64,000 nucleotides of DNA from assembly GCA_029247205.1 (NCBI GenBank), contig JAQWLT010000009.1, positions 124,001 through 188,000 of the forward strand, written 5' to 3'. Below are positions 15,232 to 25,101 of this stretch, one piece after another. Position numbers and translations under genes: made by a program. Under the pieces are notes generated by a model. It saw only the letters and a program-made list of their open reading frames with translations, was not told the origin of the DNA and did not search any database. Position 1 is the stretch's first letter, and each line of letters begins with the position of its first letter. Source of the stretch: Phycisphaerales bacterium (GTDB lineage: Bacteria; Planctomycetota; Phycisphaerae; Phycisphaerales; SM1A02).

Positions 15232-17943
15232 CTACTTCTTACGCCTGATCACCGCCTGCGCTGCGGCGAGTCGTGCGGTGGGCACTCGGAATGGTGAGCA
15301 GCTCACGTAGTCCAGTCCACAACTTTCGAAGAAGTCGATGCTCGCTGGGTCGCCGCCGTGCTCACCGCACACGCCAAGCTTGAGTTTGGGCTTGGTGATG
15401 CGGCCCTTTCTGCAGCCTGTATCAACCAGTGCTCCGACGCCATCGACGTCGATCGACTGGAAGGGATCCTTTGCAAGAATGCCACGGTGCAGATAGTCGG
15501 GCAGGAAGCCATTGATGTCATCACGGCTATAGCCAAAGGTGAGTTGAGTGAGATCATTCGTGCCGAAACTGAAGAAGTCGGCCACCTCGGCAACCTCATC
15601 CGCCGTCACAGCAGCACGAGGAATCTCGATCATGGTGCCGACCGGAATATCAAGTTTGCCGGTGTACTTCTTGGCCTTCTTCACCTCGGCAATGGTCGCA
15701 AGCGTTTCTTCTCGCAGCAACGCCAGTTCGGCCTTCGTGCCAACAAGCGGAATCATGATCTCTGGTCTCGCGTCGATCTTCTTTTTCTTGCACGCAATCA
15801 TTGCTTCGACAATCGCTCTTACCTGCATTTTGAGAATCTCGGGGTATGTCACTGCGAGCCGACATCCACGATGACCGAGCATTGGATTTGATTCATGCAG
15901 TGCTGACACCAATCGCCGTACTTCATTGGGCTTCACGCCAATTGCCACAGCAACTTCCTTGACAGACTTCTCCTCGCTAGGCAGGAACTCATGCAGCGGC
16001 GGATCAAGTAGTCGCACGGTGACAGGCAAACCCTTCATCGCCGTAAAGATGCCGACGAAATCTTTCCGTTGATACGGAAGCATTTTCAGCAGTGCCTTCT
16101 CGCGATCCTTCCTGCTCGTCGCAAGAATCATTCGACGCATATTGGTAATACGGTCGGTGTCAAAGAACATGTGCTCAGTCCGGGTGAGGCCGATGCCCTC
16201 GGCGCCGAAACTGCGGGCACGCCGAGAATCCTCTGGACTGTCAGCATTGGTTCGCACACCCATACGACGCTTCGCGTCGGCCCACTTCATCAAGATGTTG
16301 AAGTGCTTGGACATCTTGGGAGTCGACCCCTGAATCTCACCATCCATCACTTCGCCAGTGGAGCCGTCGAGCGACAACTTATCATTAGGCCCCCAACTCT
16401 TCTTGCCGATGCGAATCTTTCGGCCCTTCTCATCAATCTCAAGTTGGTGGGCGCCGGCCACGCAACACTTACCCCAGCCTCGAGCCACAACAGCCGCATG
16501 TGATGTCATGCCACCGGTGCTGGTGAGAATGCCCACGGCATGGTGCATGCCCTCGACATCTTCGGGCGACGTCTCTCGTCGAACAAGCAAAACGTCTTCG
16601 CCAGCCTGCGTGCGCTGCGTCGCCTCTTCGGCACTAAAGGCAAGTTTGCCAGTAGACGCTCCGGGCGATGCAGGCAAACCGCAAACGATGACATTGGCAC
16701 CCGCCTTGTCCTTGGAGGAGTAACTCGGCAGAAGTAGGTTGACCAGATCCGCCGCATTCACTCGCAAGAGTGCGTCATCACGACTGATCAGCCGCTCTTC
16801 AACCATCTCTACAGCAATGCGTACCGCCGCAGCAGCTGTTCGCTTGCCACTTCGTGTTTGCAGCATCCAAAGATGCCCGCGCTCGATCGTGAACTCAATA
16901 TCTTGCACATCGCGGTAATGGCTTTCAAGCTTCTTGCGGACCTTCATTAACTGCTCAAAGACAGGCTTGTTCCAGCGACGCATTTCGCGAATTGGAGGTG
17001 CCGTACGAATACCAGCCACAACATCTTCGCCCTGGGCATTAATGAGGAATTCACCATAGAACTCATTCTTGCCCGTCGAAGGATCGCGCGTAAACGCAAC
17101 GCCAGTACCAGAGTCTTCACCCATATTTCCAAACACCATCGTCTGCACGTTGACGGCGGTTCCATCGAGACCAGTGATGTCATTGATCTGCCGATAGGAA
17201 ATAGCCTTGCCCGAAGACCACGAACCGAATACTGCTTCGATCGAATGCTGGAGTTGCTTGTAGGGGTCCTGCGGAAAGTCCATCTTGGCGAACTTCTTGA
17301 AGACTTTCTTGTACCGAACACACAGATCTTCAAGACCACTCGCCGGAACATCGGTGTCTTCCTTGACGCGGCACTTCTTCTTGACCGCACTGAACTCGGC
17401 CTCGAAATGGTGATGATCAATCTCAAACACCACACTCCCAAACATATTGATAAGGCGTCGATATGCGTCGAATGCAAATCGTCTGTTACCCGTGAGCGTT
17501 GCGAGCCCCTCGACCGACTTATCATTGAGACCAAGATTGAGAACAGTCTCCATCATGCCAGGCATGGACACGGCTGCGCCACTACGTACGCTGACAAGCA
17601 GTGGATCACTTGTTGAGCCGAACTTCTTGCCTGTCTCTCGCTCGAGCCTGCCAACAGCCACCTTGACCTGACCCATCAATGCATCAGGCAGGCGGTTTCC
17701 CCGGCTGTTATAGGCGGCGCACGTCGTAGTGGTAATTGTGAATCCTGGAGGCACTGGCAAACCGATCGAGGTCATTTCAGCCAGATTGGCCCCCTTGCCT
17801 CCGAGCAGCGTCTTCATCGTCGCGTTGCCATCGGTCTTGGTGCGGCCGAATGCGTAAATCATCTGCTTTGCGCTACGCCGAGGAGCCTTCTTCTTGGTCG
17901 AGGGCTTCGATCGCGTGGAGCGGCGGGGCTTGGTGGCGGGCAT
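15232..17943 (-). CDS. ppdK: Pyruvate, phosphate dikinase
   Basis: 903 residues, full length. It interconverts pyruvate, ATP and phosphate with phosphoenolpyruvate, AMP and pyrophosphate. The N-terminal ATP-grasp part starts YAFGRTKTD and includes GGKGANLAEMTSIGLPVPPGFT. The swivelling phosphohistidine domain shows GMTSHAAVVARGWGKCCV, with the catalytic His in TSHAA. The C-terminal PEP-binding barrel carries GIGLTRTEHMF, EIPRAAVTADEVAEVADFFSFGTNDLTQ and the catalytic cysteine in GVCGEHGGDP. Unusual is a lysine/arginine-rich extension of about 25 residues (TRSKPSTKKKAPRRS) before the usual start, possibly nucleic-acid or surface binding. Single gene with its own promoter. Confidence 0.96.
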   Translation of the reverse strand: MPATKPRRSTRSKPSTKKKAPRRSAKQMIYAFGRTKTDGNATMKTLLGGKGANLAEMTSIGLPVPPGFTITTTTCAAYNSRGNRLPDALMGQVKVAVGRLERETGKKFGSTSDPLLVSVRSGAAVSMPGMMETVLNLGLNDKSVEGLATLTGNRRFAFDAYRRLINMFGSVVFEIDHHHFEAEFSAVKKKCRVKEDTDVPASGLEDLCVRYKKVFKKFAKMDFPQDPYKQLQHSIEAVFGSWSSGKAISYRQINDITGLDGTAVNVQTMVFGNMGEDSGTGVAFTRDPSTGKNEFYGEFLINAQGEDVVAGIRTAPPIREMRRWNKPVFEQLMKVRKKLESHYRDVQDIEFTIERGHLWMLQTRSGKRTAAAAVRIAVEMVEERLISRDDALLRVNAADLVNLLLPSYSSKDKAGANVIVCGLPASPGASTGKLAFSAEEATQRTQAGEDVLLVRRETSPEDVEGMHHAVGILTSTGGMTSHAAVVARGWGKCCVAGAHQLEIDEKGRKIRIGKKSWGPNDKLSLDGSTGEVMDGEIQGSTPKMSKHFNILMKWADAKRRMGVRTNADSPEDSRRARSFGAEGIGLTRTEHMFFDTDRITNMRRMILATSRKDREKALLKMLPYQRKDFVGIFTAMKGLPVTVRLLDPPLHEFLPSEEKSVKEVAVAIGVKPNEVRRLVSALHESNPMLGHRGCRLAVTYPEILKMQVRAIVEAMIACKKKKIDARPEIMIPLVGTKAELALLREETLATIAEVKKAKKYTGKLDIPVGTMIEIPRAAVTADEVAEVADFFSFGTNDLTQLTFGYSRDDINGFLPDYLHRGILAKDPFQSIDVDGVGALVDTGCRKGRITKPKLKLGVCGEHGGDPASIDFFESCGLDYVSCSPFRVPTARLAAAQAVIRRKK

Positions 17944-18038
17944 ATAAAGGTCCCTTTTAGCTAAAAACGAGTGGTAGTCCGAGAGATAGGCAGTGTACCC
18001 AGCTCAGTTTGACTGCATGCGGCTTCTATCATGATCAG

Positions 18039-19400
18039 ATGCGATTTCGTCCGTGCCCAGAACTTGATGCGTACACACCGCTTGATGTGCTAACGCGGTG
18101 GCCTGGCAAACAGCCACTCGCCATGCTGCACTCACACGCCGAATCGGCTGGACGATGGACCGTCATGGCATCGCCAACAGGATGCATTGACGCAAGTGAA
18201 CAAGCTGGAACTTGGTTCGGCCCCCCCAACCCCACGCTCGAAGATGCTGCATCACGCGGCGTGCTGCACGCGCTGGCCGCGATTGAACATCAAGCTGCTG
18301 CAGTCAAAACCGACCCAAGCCACCCACCTTTCGCAGGCTGGATCATGTGCCTGCACTACGAACTCGGGCACGCACTTGAGCCAGCATCAGGGCTGCGTGA
18401 ACCTCGCGCAGATACGGTCGCCCACTTCCTTTGGTGCACCGATGGCTGGGTCCACGACGGGCAGACCAACCAATGGTGGGCTATGGGCGATCCACCTGCA
18501 CTGGGCGATCCTCGCGATGCGTTCCTTCAAAGAACCGGGCCCACTATCAGCAGCCCAACTGCGATCGATTGGCCGCAAAAGGTGGCCCGCGCCATTGAGT
18601 ACATCCACGCTGGCGACATCTTTCAAGTCAATATGAGCCGGCAACTTCAGCTGCCCGTGTCAGGCAATCCGCGCGGATTCGCCCGTGCAGCGCTCAACGA
18701 ACCACAATCGAGCTTTGGAGCCTGCCTTGAACTTCCTGGACGCGACTGCACGATTGTCAGCCTGAGCCCTGAACTCTTCTTGCATGCAGACGCATCCGGG
18801 CTGATCACAACGCGTCCCATCAAAGGAACGCTTCCCGCTGATCAGCCTGCCGAGTCATTGCGGAATAGCGATAAGGACGCCGCAGAGCTCCACATGATTG
18901 TCGATCTCATGCGAAATGACCTCGGCCGCGTATGCAAGCCGGGCTCTGTGCATGTGACATGTCCAAGGCGAATCGAGTCACACCAGACCGTGCATCACGG
19001 CGTTGCTGAAGTACAGGGACAACTCTGCGATGGAACAAGTTTGGCCGATGTACTCAAGGCGACATTTCCCGCCGGCTCGATCACAGGCGCACCCAAGATT
19101 CGAGCGATGCAGATTGCAAATGAACTGGAATCGATGCCACGCGGGCCCTACTGCGGAGCGATTGGCATGCTTGGTCCACGCGGCCAGGTAAGCCTATCCG
19201 TTGCCATCCGCACCGCCATCATTGCTGATGGTGTGCTGGAATATGCCGTCGGGTGCGGCGTTGTCGCCGACTCGGACCCGCTGGCCGAACTGGCAGAATC
19301 AGAAGCAAAGGCAGCAGTGCTTTGGACTGCGATAGAAAATGCTAGCCCGCCTGGCGGAGTCCCATCTGCCGCCGCTGCAAGCCCGCAATTGCACGCATGA
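18039..19400 (+). CDS. pabB: Aminodeoxychorismate synthase component I
   Basis: 453 residues from ATG 18039. It makes 4-amino-4-deoxychorismate from chorismate for folate synthesis. The chorismate-binding domain is complete: GDIFQVNMSRQL, then RPIKGTLPAD, HMIVDLMRNDLGRVCKPGSV, GSITGAPKIRAMQI and GVVADSDPLAELAESEAKA. The lysine in PIKGT is the residue that separates PabB from anthranilate synthase (PIAGT), so this is PabB rather than TrpE. No glutaminase partner (pabA) or lyase (pabC) is adjacent. Its 3' end overlaps the convergent PilZ-like gene by 59 bases. The first 190 residues are poorly conserved, as is usual for this family. Confidence 0.9.
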   Translation: MRFRPCPELDAYTPLDVLTRWPGKQPLAMLHSHAESAGRWTVMASPTGCIDASEQAGTWFGPPNPTLEDAASRGVLHALAAIEHQAAAVKTDPSHPPFAGWIMCLHYELGHALEPASGLREPRADTVAHFLWCTDGWVHDGQTNQWWAMGDPPALGDPRDAFLQRTGPTISSPTAIDWPQKVARAIEYIHAGDIFQVNMSRQLQLPVSGNPRGFARAALNEPQSSFGACLELPGRDCTIVSLSPELFLHADASGLITTRPIKGTLPADQPAESLRNSDKDAAELHMIVDLMRNDLGRVCKPGSVHVTCPRRIESHQTVHHGVAEVQGQLCDGTSLADVLKATFPAGSITGAPKIRAMQIANELESMPRGPYCGAIGMLGPRGQVSLSVAIRTAIIADGVLEYAVGCGVVADSDPLAELAESEAKAAVLWTAIENASPPGGVPSAAAASPQLHA

Positions 19401-20196
19401 TCTGACAAGCCACGACATCATGATGCGAAGGATTTGCACTGAAGTCAAAGCACATTCCGCAGTACAAGGACTTGTCGGCACGAAGATGCCGGTGCGCCAC
19501 TCTTGCGACAGCGCGAATGGGTGTCTGTACCGAGGGCGGCAGTTCAAAGCGAAGCCACCATGTAGCGTGCCTGCCAATGGTGGCTGCGTCATCAACACCC
19601 ACGGCCAAACCAAGTCCACCACCACCGAGGTTGACAATACGCCCACAATGTTCGGGGCCGAGCACAGGATGCAAATCCTCATCAAGTGGTACTGGCCCAC
19701 TGGATGGAAGCGTTCCATCAAGTTCATGCTGAAAGTCCACCGCCGCCAAACGCTCGGCCGCCACGACGGAACCCGGTTCAATCAACGGCCACATACGAAC
19801 ATCTGGAAGATGCAGATCAGCGGTGTCGATCCGGTAGTCCCGTCGCCGCTGGCATCGTTCGACACTTCGTGGCGCGGATAATTTTAATGTTGGCTGGTTG
19901 CGACCACAGTACGCAAGGCAGGCCGTGTGAAACATCCAGCGGTTCTGACCAATCGCCATGATGGCGACGAGTTCAAGCCCCTCGGAAAACTCGACAGGTC
20001 TTCCGAGTGACACCGGAGTCTCGACTTCAATCGTGTCGCCGTCGATACCAAGCACCCGAGCGCGAAAGAGAAGATCGCCCCGAAGCCCATCACCGCCACC
20101 AGGCGGACGAACGGCGAGTTCGATCGAACCACGGCGGTCACGAATCTGTTGCAGACAATGCCGCCATCCGGCGGTACGAGAGCGTTGTGCAGGCAT
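19342..20196 (-). CDS. PilZ-like protein (degenerate c-di-GMP binding motif)
   Basis: 284 residues, cytoplasmic. The N-terminal half (residues 20-115) is beta-rich like the YcgR N-domain (DLLFRARVLGIDGDTIEVETPV). The C-terminal half resembles PilZ: QRRRDYRID near residue 117 fits the RxxxR motif, and IVNLGGGGLGLAV near residue 190 sits where (D/N)xSxxG is expected but has Gly in place of Ser. Binding of cyclic di-GMP may thus be altered. ATG 20196 was chosen because it keeps the YcgR-like reading frame; a nearer ATG behind GGAGGG at 20207 is in another frame. It overlaps the 3' end of pabB on the other strand. Confidence 0.6.
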   Translation of the reverse strand: MPAQRSRTAGWRHCLQQIRDRRGSIELAVRPPGGGDGLRGDLLFRARVLGIDGDTIEVETPVSLGRPVEFSEGLELVAIMAIGQNRWMFHTACLAYCGRNQPTLKLSAPRSVERCQRRRDYRIDTADLHLPDVRMWPLIEPGSVVAAERLAAVDFQHELDGTLPSSGPVPLDEDLHPVLGPEHCGRIVNLGGGGLGLAVGVDDAATIGRHATWWLRFELPPSVQTPIRAVARVAHRHLRADKSLYCGMCFDFSANPSHHDVVACQIMRAIAGLQRRQMGLRQAG

Positions 20197-20293
20197 AGGT
20201 TGCTCATTCCCTCCAATATAGAGTCAGGCAAATAGTTCCTGAATGGAGCGAATCGGCGTCATTGGAGGGCAAGTGAAGCCAATTTCTCGCTCG

Positions 20294-20986
20294 TTAGCTG
20301 CCCGTTGGTCGCACAGGCGGTGCAGCCCGCAGGACCAGCACGCCCCCATCGGCCTGGCGGCACGGGGGCTGAAAACCAGCAGCAATCACAGCCAGTCGGA
20401 GCGAACCCGCCGTCCACAACCGCATACGACGATCTCGCTCATTTGGGTGCCACGACTCAATGTCAATGGCTTCCCCATCACGGATGGCAAAAACAGCGTC
20501 GTCAGCCGCCCAAACGAGCTGACGATTCGTTTCTTCATCAAGCCCAGCACACCAACGGCCCTCGGCGAGTTCTGGCCACAGGTCATCTGCAAGATCGTCA
20601 ATGACAACGACACCGTTTTCAGTTAAGAGCTGCCGCCACCGCACAAGCGACGCAACGGCTTCCTCAACATCCCAGAGAAGCGAGAAGGTATTTCCGAGAC
20701 ACAAGACATAGTCGTAGTAACCATCCAACTGCGGATCTCGCAAGTCGCCCTCAATCATGGTTGCATTCGGCGCACGCTCGCGACACCGGCGAATGGCTTC
20801 GCCATCGTTGTCAAGTGCAACATAGGACTCTGCAATCGGCGCGAGTACAGACGCTACTCTGCCGTCACCGCAACCCAGATCCAGCACATCATGACCACAA
20901 CACGCTGAAATTAACCACTCACACTGCAATGCGCTACGCTCTGCATCATGGGGCATTGCCGCATCACCACGATCAAGATCGCTCAT
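20294..20986 (-). CDS. Class I SAM-dependent methyltransferase
   Basis: 230 residues from ATG 20986, which overlaps the TgpA-like stop by one base (TGATG); GTG 20989 is a possible earlier start. The SAM-binding glycine loop DVLDLGCGDGRVASVL, the acidic motif ALDNDGEAIRRC, the GDLRDP segment and YDYVLCLGNTFSLL follow the usual order for a small-molecule or protein methyltransferase. Substrate unknown. It is the last gene of the atpC-scpB-DUF58-TgpA run and is translationally coupled to it, although no functional link is obvious. Confidence 0.82.
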   Translation of the reverse strand: MSDLDRGDAAMPHDAERSALQCEWLISACCGHDVLDLGCGDGRVASVLAPIAESYVALDNDGEAIRRCRERAPNATMIEGDLRDPQLDGYYDYVLCLGNTFSLLWDVEEAVASLVRWRQLLTENGVVVIDDLADDLWPELAEGRWCAGLDEETNRQLVWAADDAVFAIRDGEAIDIESWHPNERDRRMRLWTAGSLRLAVIAAGFQPPCRQADGGVLVLRAAPPVRPTGS

Positions 20987-23175
20987 CACCGCTTCTCCAG
21001 CACAGACCGAATCTTGGCAAGATCTGCCCGAGTCTCTTGCTCACACTTTGCATCGACTCCTTGCCCTCCGTATCGGATGGCGTAGAAAGTCTTCACGACA
21101 CGCAGTGCAGGGGCAACGAGATCAGGCCGTGACTGTTCAATACTCTGGCACCAGGTGAATGGTGCCATGTGGTCGGGTTTGACGAAGCCCGCTTTCTTGA
21201 GCAAGACCAAGAGGTCGCGGTAAGCCGCAACAGCTGGCGCAGATCGTGCCACGTCAGCACGATTACTCAAACCCAAGCGACGACGAAAGCGGCGACGACG
21301 CACTAAAGACCGCCACAACACGATGCCAGTCGAGCCAAGTAGCACAATGGCGGCCATGGTGTAGATCGTGCCCATCCGACCAAAGCCGAATGCGACATCG
21401 AGTTGACGAATGCGAGCTTCGCCCCAAGCCTGAACCTTGGAGACTACACCCATAGCTGGGGGCAGAACATCCTCGGCCAACTCATTCTGACGTTCCACAT
21501 CGAAACCAAGAATATTCAAACGCCACCACGCCTCGACTCGGTAGTACAGACCGGTCAGCGACGCGAGCAATCCTTCTTCAGCCCCTCCAGCCTCTGCTCG
21601 GCGGGCAACTGTTGGATCAAACCTCGCCCACCTAAACTCGTCGACCCGTACTTCTGCCCAAGCATGTGCATCACGGTCCATGATGATGTACTGGTTCCCG
21701 CCCGGCTCTTGTTGCTGCACAAGGAATCCCGCAACAATGCGTGCTTCTAATCCAAGTGACTGAGACATGGAAACAAAGGCCGCTGCGTAATACTCACAGT
21801 GCCCAACCGGCTCAGCCAACAAGAATCGCTCAACCGGATCCATATCCCGTACGTCGGCACTACGACCGATTCGGCTGAGGTCAAGTGTGTAGAGAAATCG
21901 CGACGATTGCAGGTAGGCCTCCAGTGCCTGCGCCGCAGACACGCGCCACTCAACAGCCTCTTGAAGATCAGATGGTGATTGAATCGGAAGGCCACGGTCA
22001 CGCATGACCTGCCGAGCCACTTCAATGGCGGCCGCCGGCACAATGCCCGGTGACCTCGCCGCTCCACCGGCAGTTGGAGGACCTGCTGTATCGAGAATCT
22101 GCACAACACCGATCGGACCCCCAGCGAGCTCAACGATCCCACGATCAGGAAAGACCGTGATATTCATCAACTCTGACGACCGCATTGAAACACTGCCGCC
22201 AGGCACTGGAAGGTATTTCAACTCTTCACTCAGGTCGATGCGAAGTCGTCTTGTCGGCTTGGCATCGCTGAAACCAATGGGCGTCCAAGTTCCTCGCACC
22301 ACCGTCTCTTGAATAGAAAGATCGTATGGCGTCGGTTGCCACCGACCATCACCCATGTACACCGACGAGGTTGCTGTCCGAAGATAGAGGCGCGGCGGAG
22401 GAACGGCATCGATCTCGAGCATCTCAATATGTACGGTGCCGACCGTGCCTGATGTCTCGACCAAGCGTGTGCCAGAAAGGAGCGTCACATCACTATTGAG
22501 ACCGCCGCCAGTTTTCGCAATTCTCGCTGCAGCAGCGGTAGCGAGTTGCGGACTCACGCCTCGTGGAAACAGTAAGAAAATAGCACTTGTTGCGAGTACA
22601 ACAGTTACCACCAGAATGAGCACCGCATTCCGAAGATGCCGCCGCACGTGGGCGCCAATGGTCGGGTCGTCCCGAGCACCCGCATCCGCAACCTCCAAGC
22701 CGCTGAATTCCGCCCCATGATGCAAATGGAACAGCATGATGACAATAGTTCCCAACAATGCCCACACCACGAAGAGCACGCCGAAGAGCAGATCAAAGGC
22801 ATCCATTGTCGCTAAGACCATCAGCAGCACAGACAAAATAAGCCGCTCGGCCTCAATCTCAAGCGTTCGGCGTTCGTAGAGTTTGATGACCAGCATCCAC
22901 ACCGCAAAAATGGCGATGCCTCGCATGGCGTCTTCGGGCGTTGGGTTAAAGAAAATCCACGTGCCGATGCCAATGACGATGATCATCGTTAAGAACAGTG
23001 AGTGACCCCGCGTAATGTGCTTTGCCCGAGGCCCTTCAGCGAACACTCTGCTCGCCACCGCCGCACCACCTGCAAACAAGAGCATGATGATGGCATCCTG
23101 CGCGAGACATGTAGCCAGAATGGACACCAACGCAAAGGCATAACTGAGCGAAGAGAAGTGCCGAAGCAGCGTCAT
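20986..23175 (-). CDS. TgpA-like membrane transglutaminase
   Basis: 729 residues from ATG 23175, which overlaps the DUF58 stop as ATGA. The N-terminal third contains about six membrane helices (the TgpA N-terminal domain), followed by a long periplasmic part. The transglutaminase-like core has the Cys-His-Asp triad in GHCEYYAAAFVSMSQSLGLEAR, DAHAWAEVRV and RWARFDPTVA. A final transmembrane helix (YTMAAIVLLGSTGIVLW) precedes a cytoplasmic helical tail. In Pseudomonas, TgpA is essential and is linked to cell-envelope processing. It pairs here, as commonly, with DUF58; the MoxR ATPase that often accompanies them is absent. Confidence 0.9.
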   Translation of the reverse strand: MTLLRHFSSLSYAFALVSILATCLAQDAIIMLLFAGGAAVASRVFAEGPRAKHITRGHSLFLTMIIVIGIGTWIFFNPTPEDAMRGIAIFAVWMLVIKLYERRTLEIEAERLILSVLLMVLATMDAFDLLFGVLFVVWALLGTIVIMLFHLHHGAEFSGLEVADAGARDDPTIGAHVRRHLRNAVLILVVTVVLATSAIFLLFPRGVSPQLATAAAARIAKTGGGLNSDVTLLSGTRLVETSGTVGTVHIEMLEIDAVPPPRLYLRTATSSVYMGDGRWQPTPYDLSIQETVVRGTWTPIGFSDAKPTRRLRIDLSEELKYLPVPGGSVSMRSSELMNITVFPDRGIVELAGGPIGVVQILDTAGPPTAGGAARSPGIVPAAAIEVARQVMRDRGLPIQSPSDLQEAVEWRVSAAQALEAYLQSSRFLYTLDLSRIGRSADVRDMDPVERFLLAEPVGHCEYYAAAFVSMSQSLGLEARIVAGFLVQQQEPGGNQYIIMDRDAHAWAEVRVDEFRWARFDPTVARRAEAGGAEEGLLASLTGLYYRVEAWWRLNILGFDVERQNELAEDVLPPAMGVVSKVQAWGEARIRQLDVAFGFGRMGTIYTMAAIVLLGSTGIVLWRSLVRRRRFRRRLGLSNRADVARSAPAVAAYRDLLVLLKKAGFVKPDHMAPFTWCQSIEQSRPDLVAPALRVVKTFYAIRYGGQGVDAKCEQETRADLAKIRSVLEKR

Positions 23176-24347
23176 GACGTTGCGCCCATATCGGAGCTCA
23201 CACATAAGTGTTCGAGCTGACCTGCCGTCAGATACAACGCTTCTGGAAACCCCTGCAACGGCCGTACACGGTCAGGCTGGATAACAATCGCACCTGATCG
23301 ATCAGCGCGATCCCACTCACTCCAGTTGCTTCGAGTTTCATCAAGATTAAGGTCTGCCAGCCGGGTCAAGAGGCGATGAACATGCCAAGCGCTACCTCGA
23401 ATTGGCGTTGCTTCCAACTGCAATCCTGGAACAAGCAACCCCACTTCACAGTCACTCTGGTGAAGTTGCTGTAACACCGATGCCGCCAACTCAATCGCTC
23501 GTTCCTCTTCGGCTCGCGGATCAACGTCACCACGAACAAGTAGTTCGCTCGTGGCGCAGCGAAGATCGAGTACGACGCGGATGCGAGTCGGGCTGGGCGC
23601 TGCGCGATCAAGGCAAACAAGCTCATCACGGTGCGCGGTAATCTTCCATGCAATATCGCGAAGCGAATCTCGCCCATCTGCGGGCCGCGTCCCGTACCAC
23701 TCGCGACCATTGCCACGACGACGTCCACTCCGTGGACCATCCAAGCGATCTGCTCCACTTGCTCGCAGCACGCCGGAGCGAAGCTGATGCCTTCTTGGGT
23801 AGATGATGATGTCGCGCGGATCATGTGTGCGACGACGTCTCCTCAGCAGTCCGAACGGAAAGGAAGTGCTCGCTTCGATCGTGTCCAACTGCAATCGCCC
23901 TCGCCGCAAAGCTGTCACGCGAGCATCCCCATGCACCTGCTCTCCAGCCCCAACGTGCATAATCCAAGCAGGCCGATCGACCCGCACATGGTCTGCTGGC
24001 ATGTCGTCCACAACATAAAGCCCAAAGACTGGTAGCCACCGAGTCCGTCGCTTGACCTGATAGCGAATGCGAAGCTGCTCCCCTACTTCGCCCCATTCCG
24101 GAACGATGCGCCGAATCGACAAACGTCTAATGCTGAGCCACGACACAATGACACTCAAGACGCCCATTGCGAGCACTGCAGCCAACATGATGACCAGTAG
24201 ATTGTTGCCTTTGAAGATTGCTGTTGGACCAATCAGCCCAACAGCAAGCAAGTACGCCAACGCCGGTTTGACCCGAATAGGAGCTTGGGCTGGCACATCG
24301 TCAGCTTCGGTCGACGGGCTAAAAAGAACTTCTGGCGCGACAGTCAT
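23172..24347 (-). CDS. DUF58 domain membrane protein
   Basis: 391 residues. Two N-terminal membrane helices (YLLAVGLIGPTAIF, NLLVIMLAAVLAMGVLSVIVSW) are followed by a beta-rich domain with the segment LLRRRRRTHDPRDIIIYPR. The DUF58 core follows: GREWYGTRPADGRDSLRDIAWKITAHRDELV and then RIRVVLDLR, the start of a von Willebrand A-like fold. DUF58 proteins act with MoxR ATPases and TgpA-type transglutaminases in poorly defined envelope functions. ATGA overlaps on both sides (scpB upstream, TgpA-like downstream) place it in one translational unit. Confidence 0.88.
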   Translation of the reverse strand: MTVAPEVLFSPSTEADDVPAQAPIRVKPALAYLLAVGLIGPTAIFKGNNLLVIMLAAVLAMGVLSVIVSWLSIRRLSIRRIVPEWGEVGEQLRIRYQVKRRTRWLPVFGLYVVDDMPADHVRVDRPAWIMHVGAGEQVHGDARVTALRRGRLQLDTIEASTSFPFGLLRRRRRTHDPRDIIIYPRRHQLRSGVLRASGADRLDGPRSGRRRGNGREWYGTRPADGRDSLRDIAWKITAHRDELVCLDRAAPSPTRIRVVLDLRCATSELLVRGDVDPRAEEERAIELAASVLQQLHQSDCEVGLLVPGLQLEATPIRGSAWHVHRLLTRLADLNLDETRSNWSEWDRADRSGAIVIQPDRVRPLQGFPEALYLTAGQLEHLCVSSDMGATS

Positions 24348-25081
24348 GCGTCGCTTGGAGTCACCGGCTCAGTGCTCGTAGCCTCAACAGGCTCGGTCTC
24401 TTTGGATTCACCATCTTCCGCACTTGCAGCGGCCTCGGTCGTTTCGGATTCGCCATCGTCCACACTCACAGGGGCTATCTCTGCTTCAGGCGGCGTGTAC
24501 GCAGGTGTGCGAGCAAGACCATCGACCTCTGGAAGATCGTCGATACCACCGAGACCAAAGATACGAAGGAATTCACGAGTCGTGCCGTACAACATCGGGC
24601 GACCAAGTTCCTCGGCTCGACCGGAAATGCGAACGAGCCGACGCTCCAACAAGCCGCGGAGTACTTCACCACACGCAACACCGCGAATCGCCTCTATTTC
24701 AGCACGAAGCACTGGTTGGCGATACGCAATGATTGCCAACGTTTCCATTGCAGCTTGCGTAAGTCGCGACTGTTGTTTCGCAGCAAGCAACTTCGCCAGT
24801 ACCGGGGCAACGTTTGGCTGCGTGAGAATCTGCCAGCCGTCAGCGAGTGTCACAATGCGGAATACGCGGCCATCTGATTCATACGAAGCATTCAGCAACT
24901 CAACAGCGTCACGCACTTCGGCGCCACTGAGACCAGTGACATCGGACAACCGTGAAGCCCGCACTGGCCGATCACTGGTCACGAGAACGGCTTCAACCCG
25001 GGCAGCCGGTGTCAAAGCCTCGATCGCAGCATTGAGGGTTTCAGTCGTTGAAGCGGTTATGGGCGAATCTGTCACAGGCAC
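24344..25081 (-). CDS. scpB: Segregation and condensation protein B
   Basis: 245 residues if started at GTG 25081 (GTG 25075 is also possible; no ATG is available near the conserved start). ScpB is the winged-helix kleisin partner of the SMC-ScpAB complex. Two winged-helix units are visible: ARVEAVLVTSDRPVRASRLSDVTG with GWQILTQP, then RLTQAAMETLAIIAYRQPVLRAEIEAIRG, RISGRAEELGRPMLYGTTREFLRIFGL. The last 65 residues are an acidic, low-complexity tail. scpA is not adjacent, unlike in most bacteria. It follows atpC by 20 bases and overlaps the DUF58 start by four. Confidence 0.88.
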   Translation of the reverse strand: MPVTDSPITASTTETLNAAIEALTPAARVEAVLVTSDRPVRASRLSDVTGLSGAEVRDAVELLNASYESDGRVFRIVTLADGWQILTQPNVAPVLAKLLAAKQQSRLTQAAMETLAIIAYRQPVLRAEIEAIRGVACGEVLRGLLERRLVRISGRAEELGRPMLYGTTREFLRIFGLGGIDDLPEVDGLARTPAYTPPEAEIAPVSVDDGESETTEAAASAEDGESKETEPVEATSTEPVTPSDA

Positions 25082-25101
25082 AGTGTAGGCGGCAATGGGC
25101 G

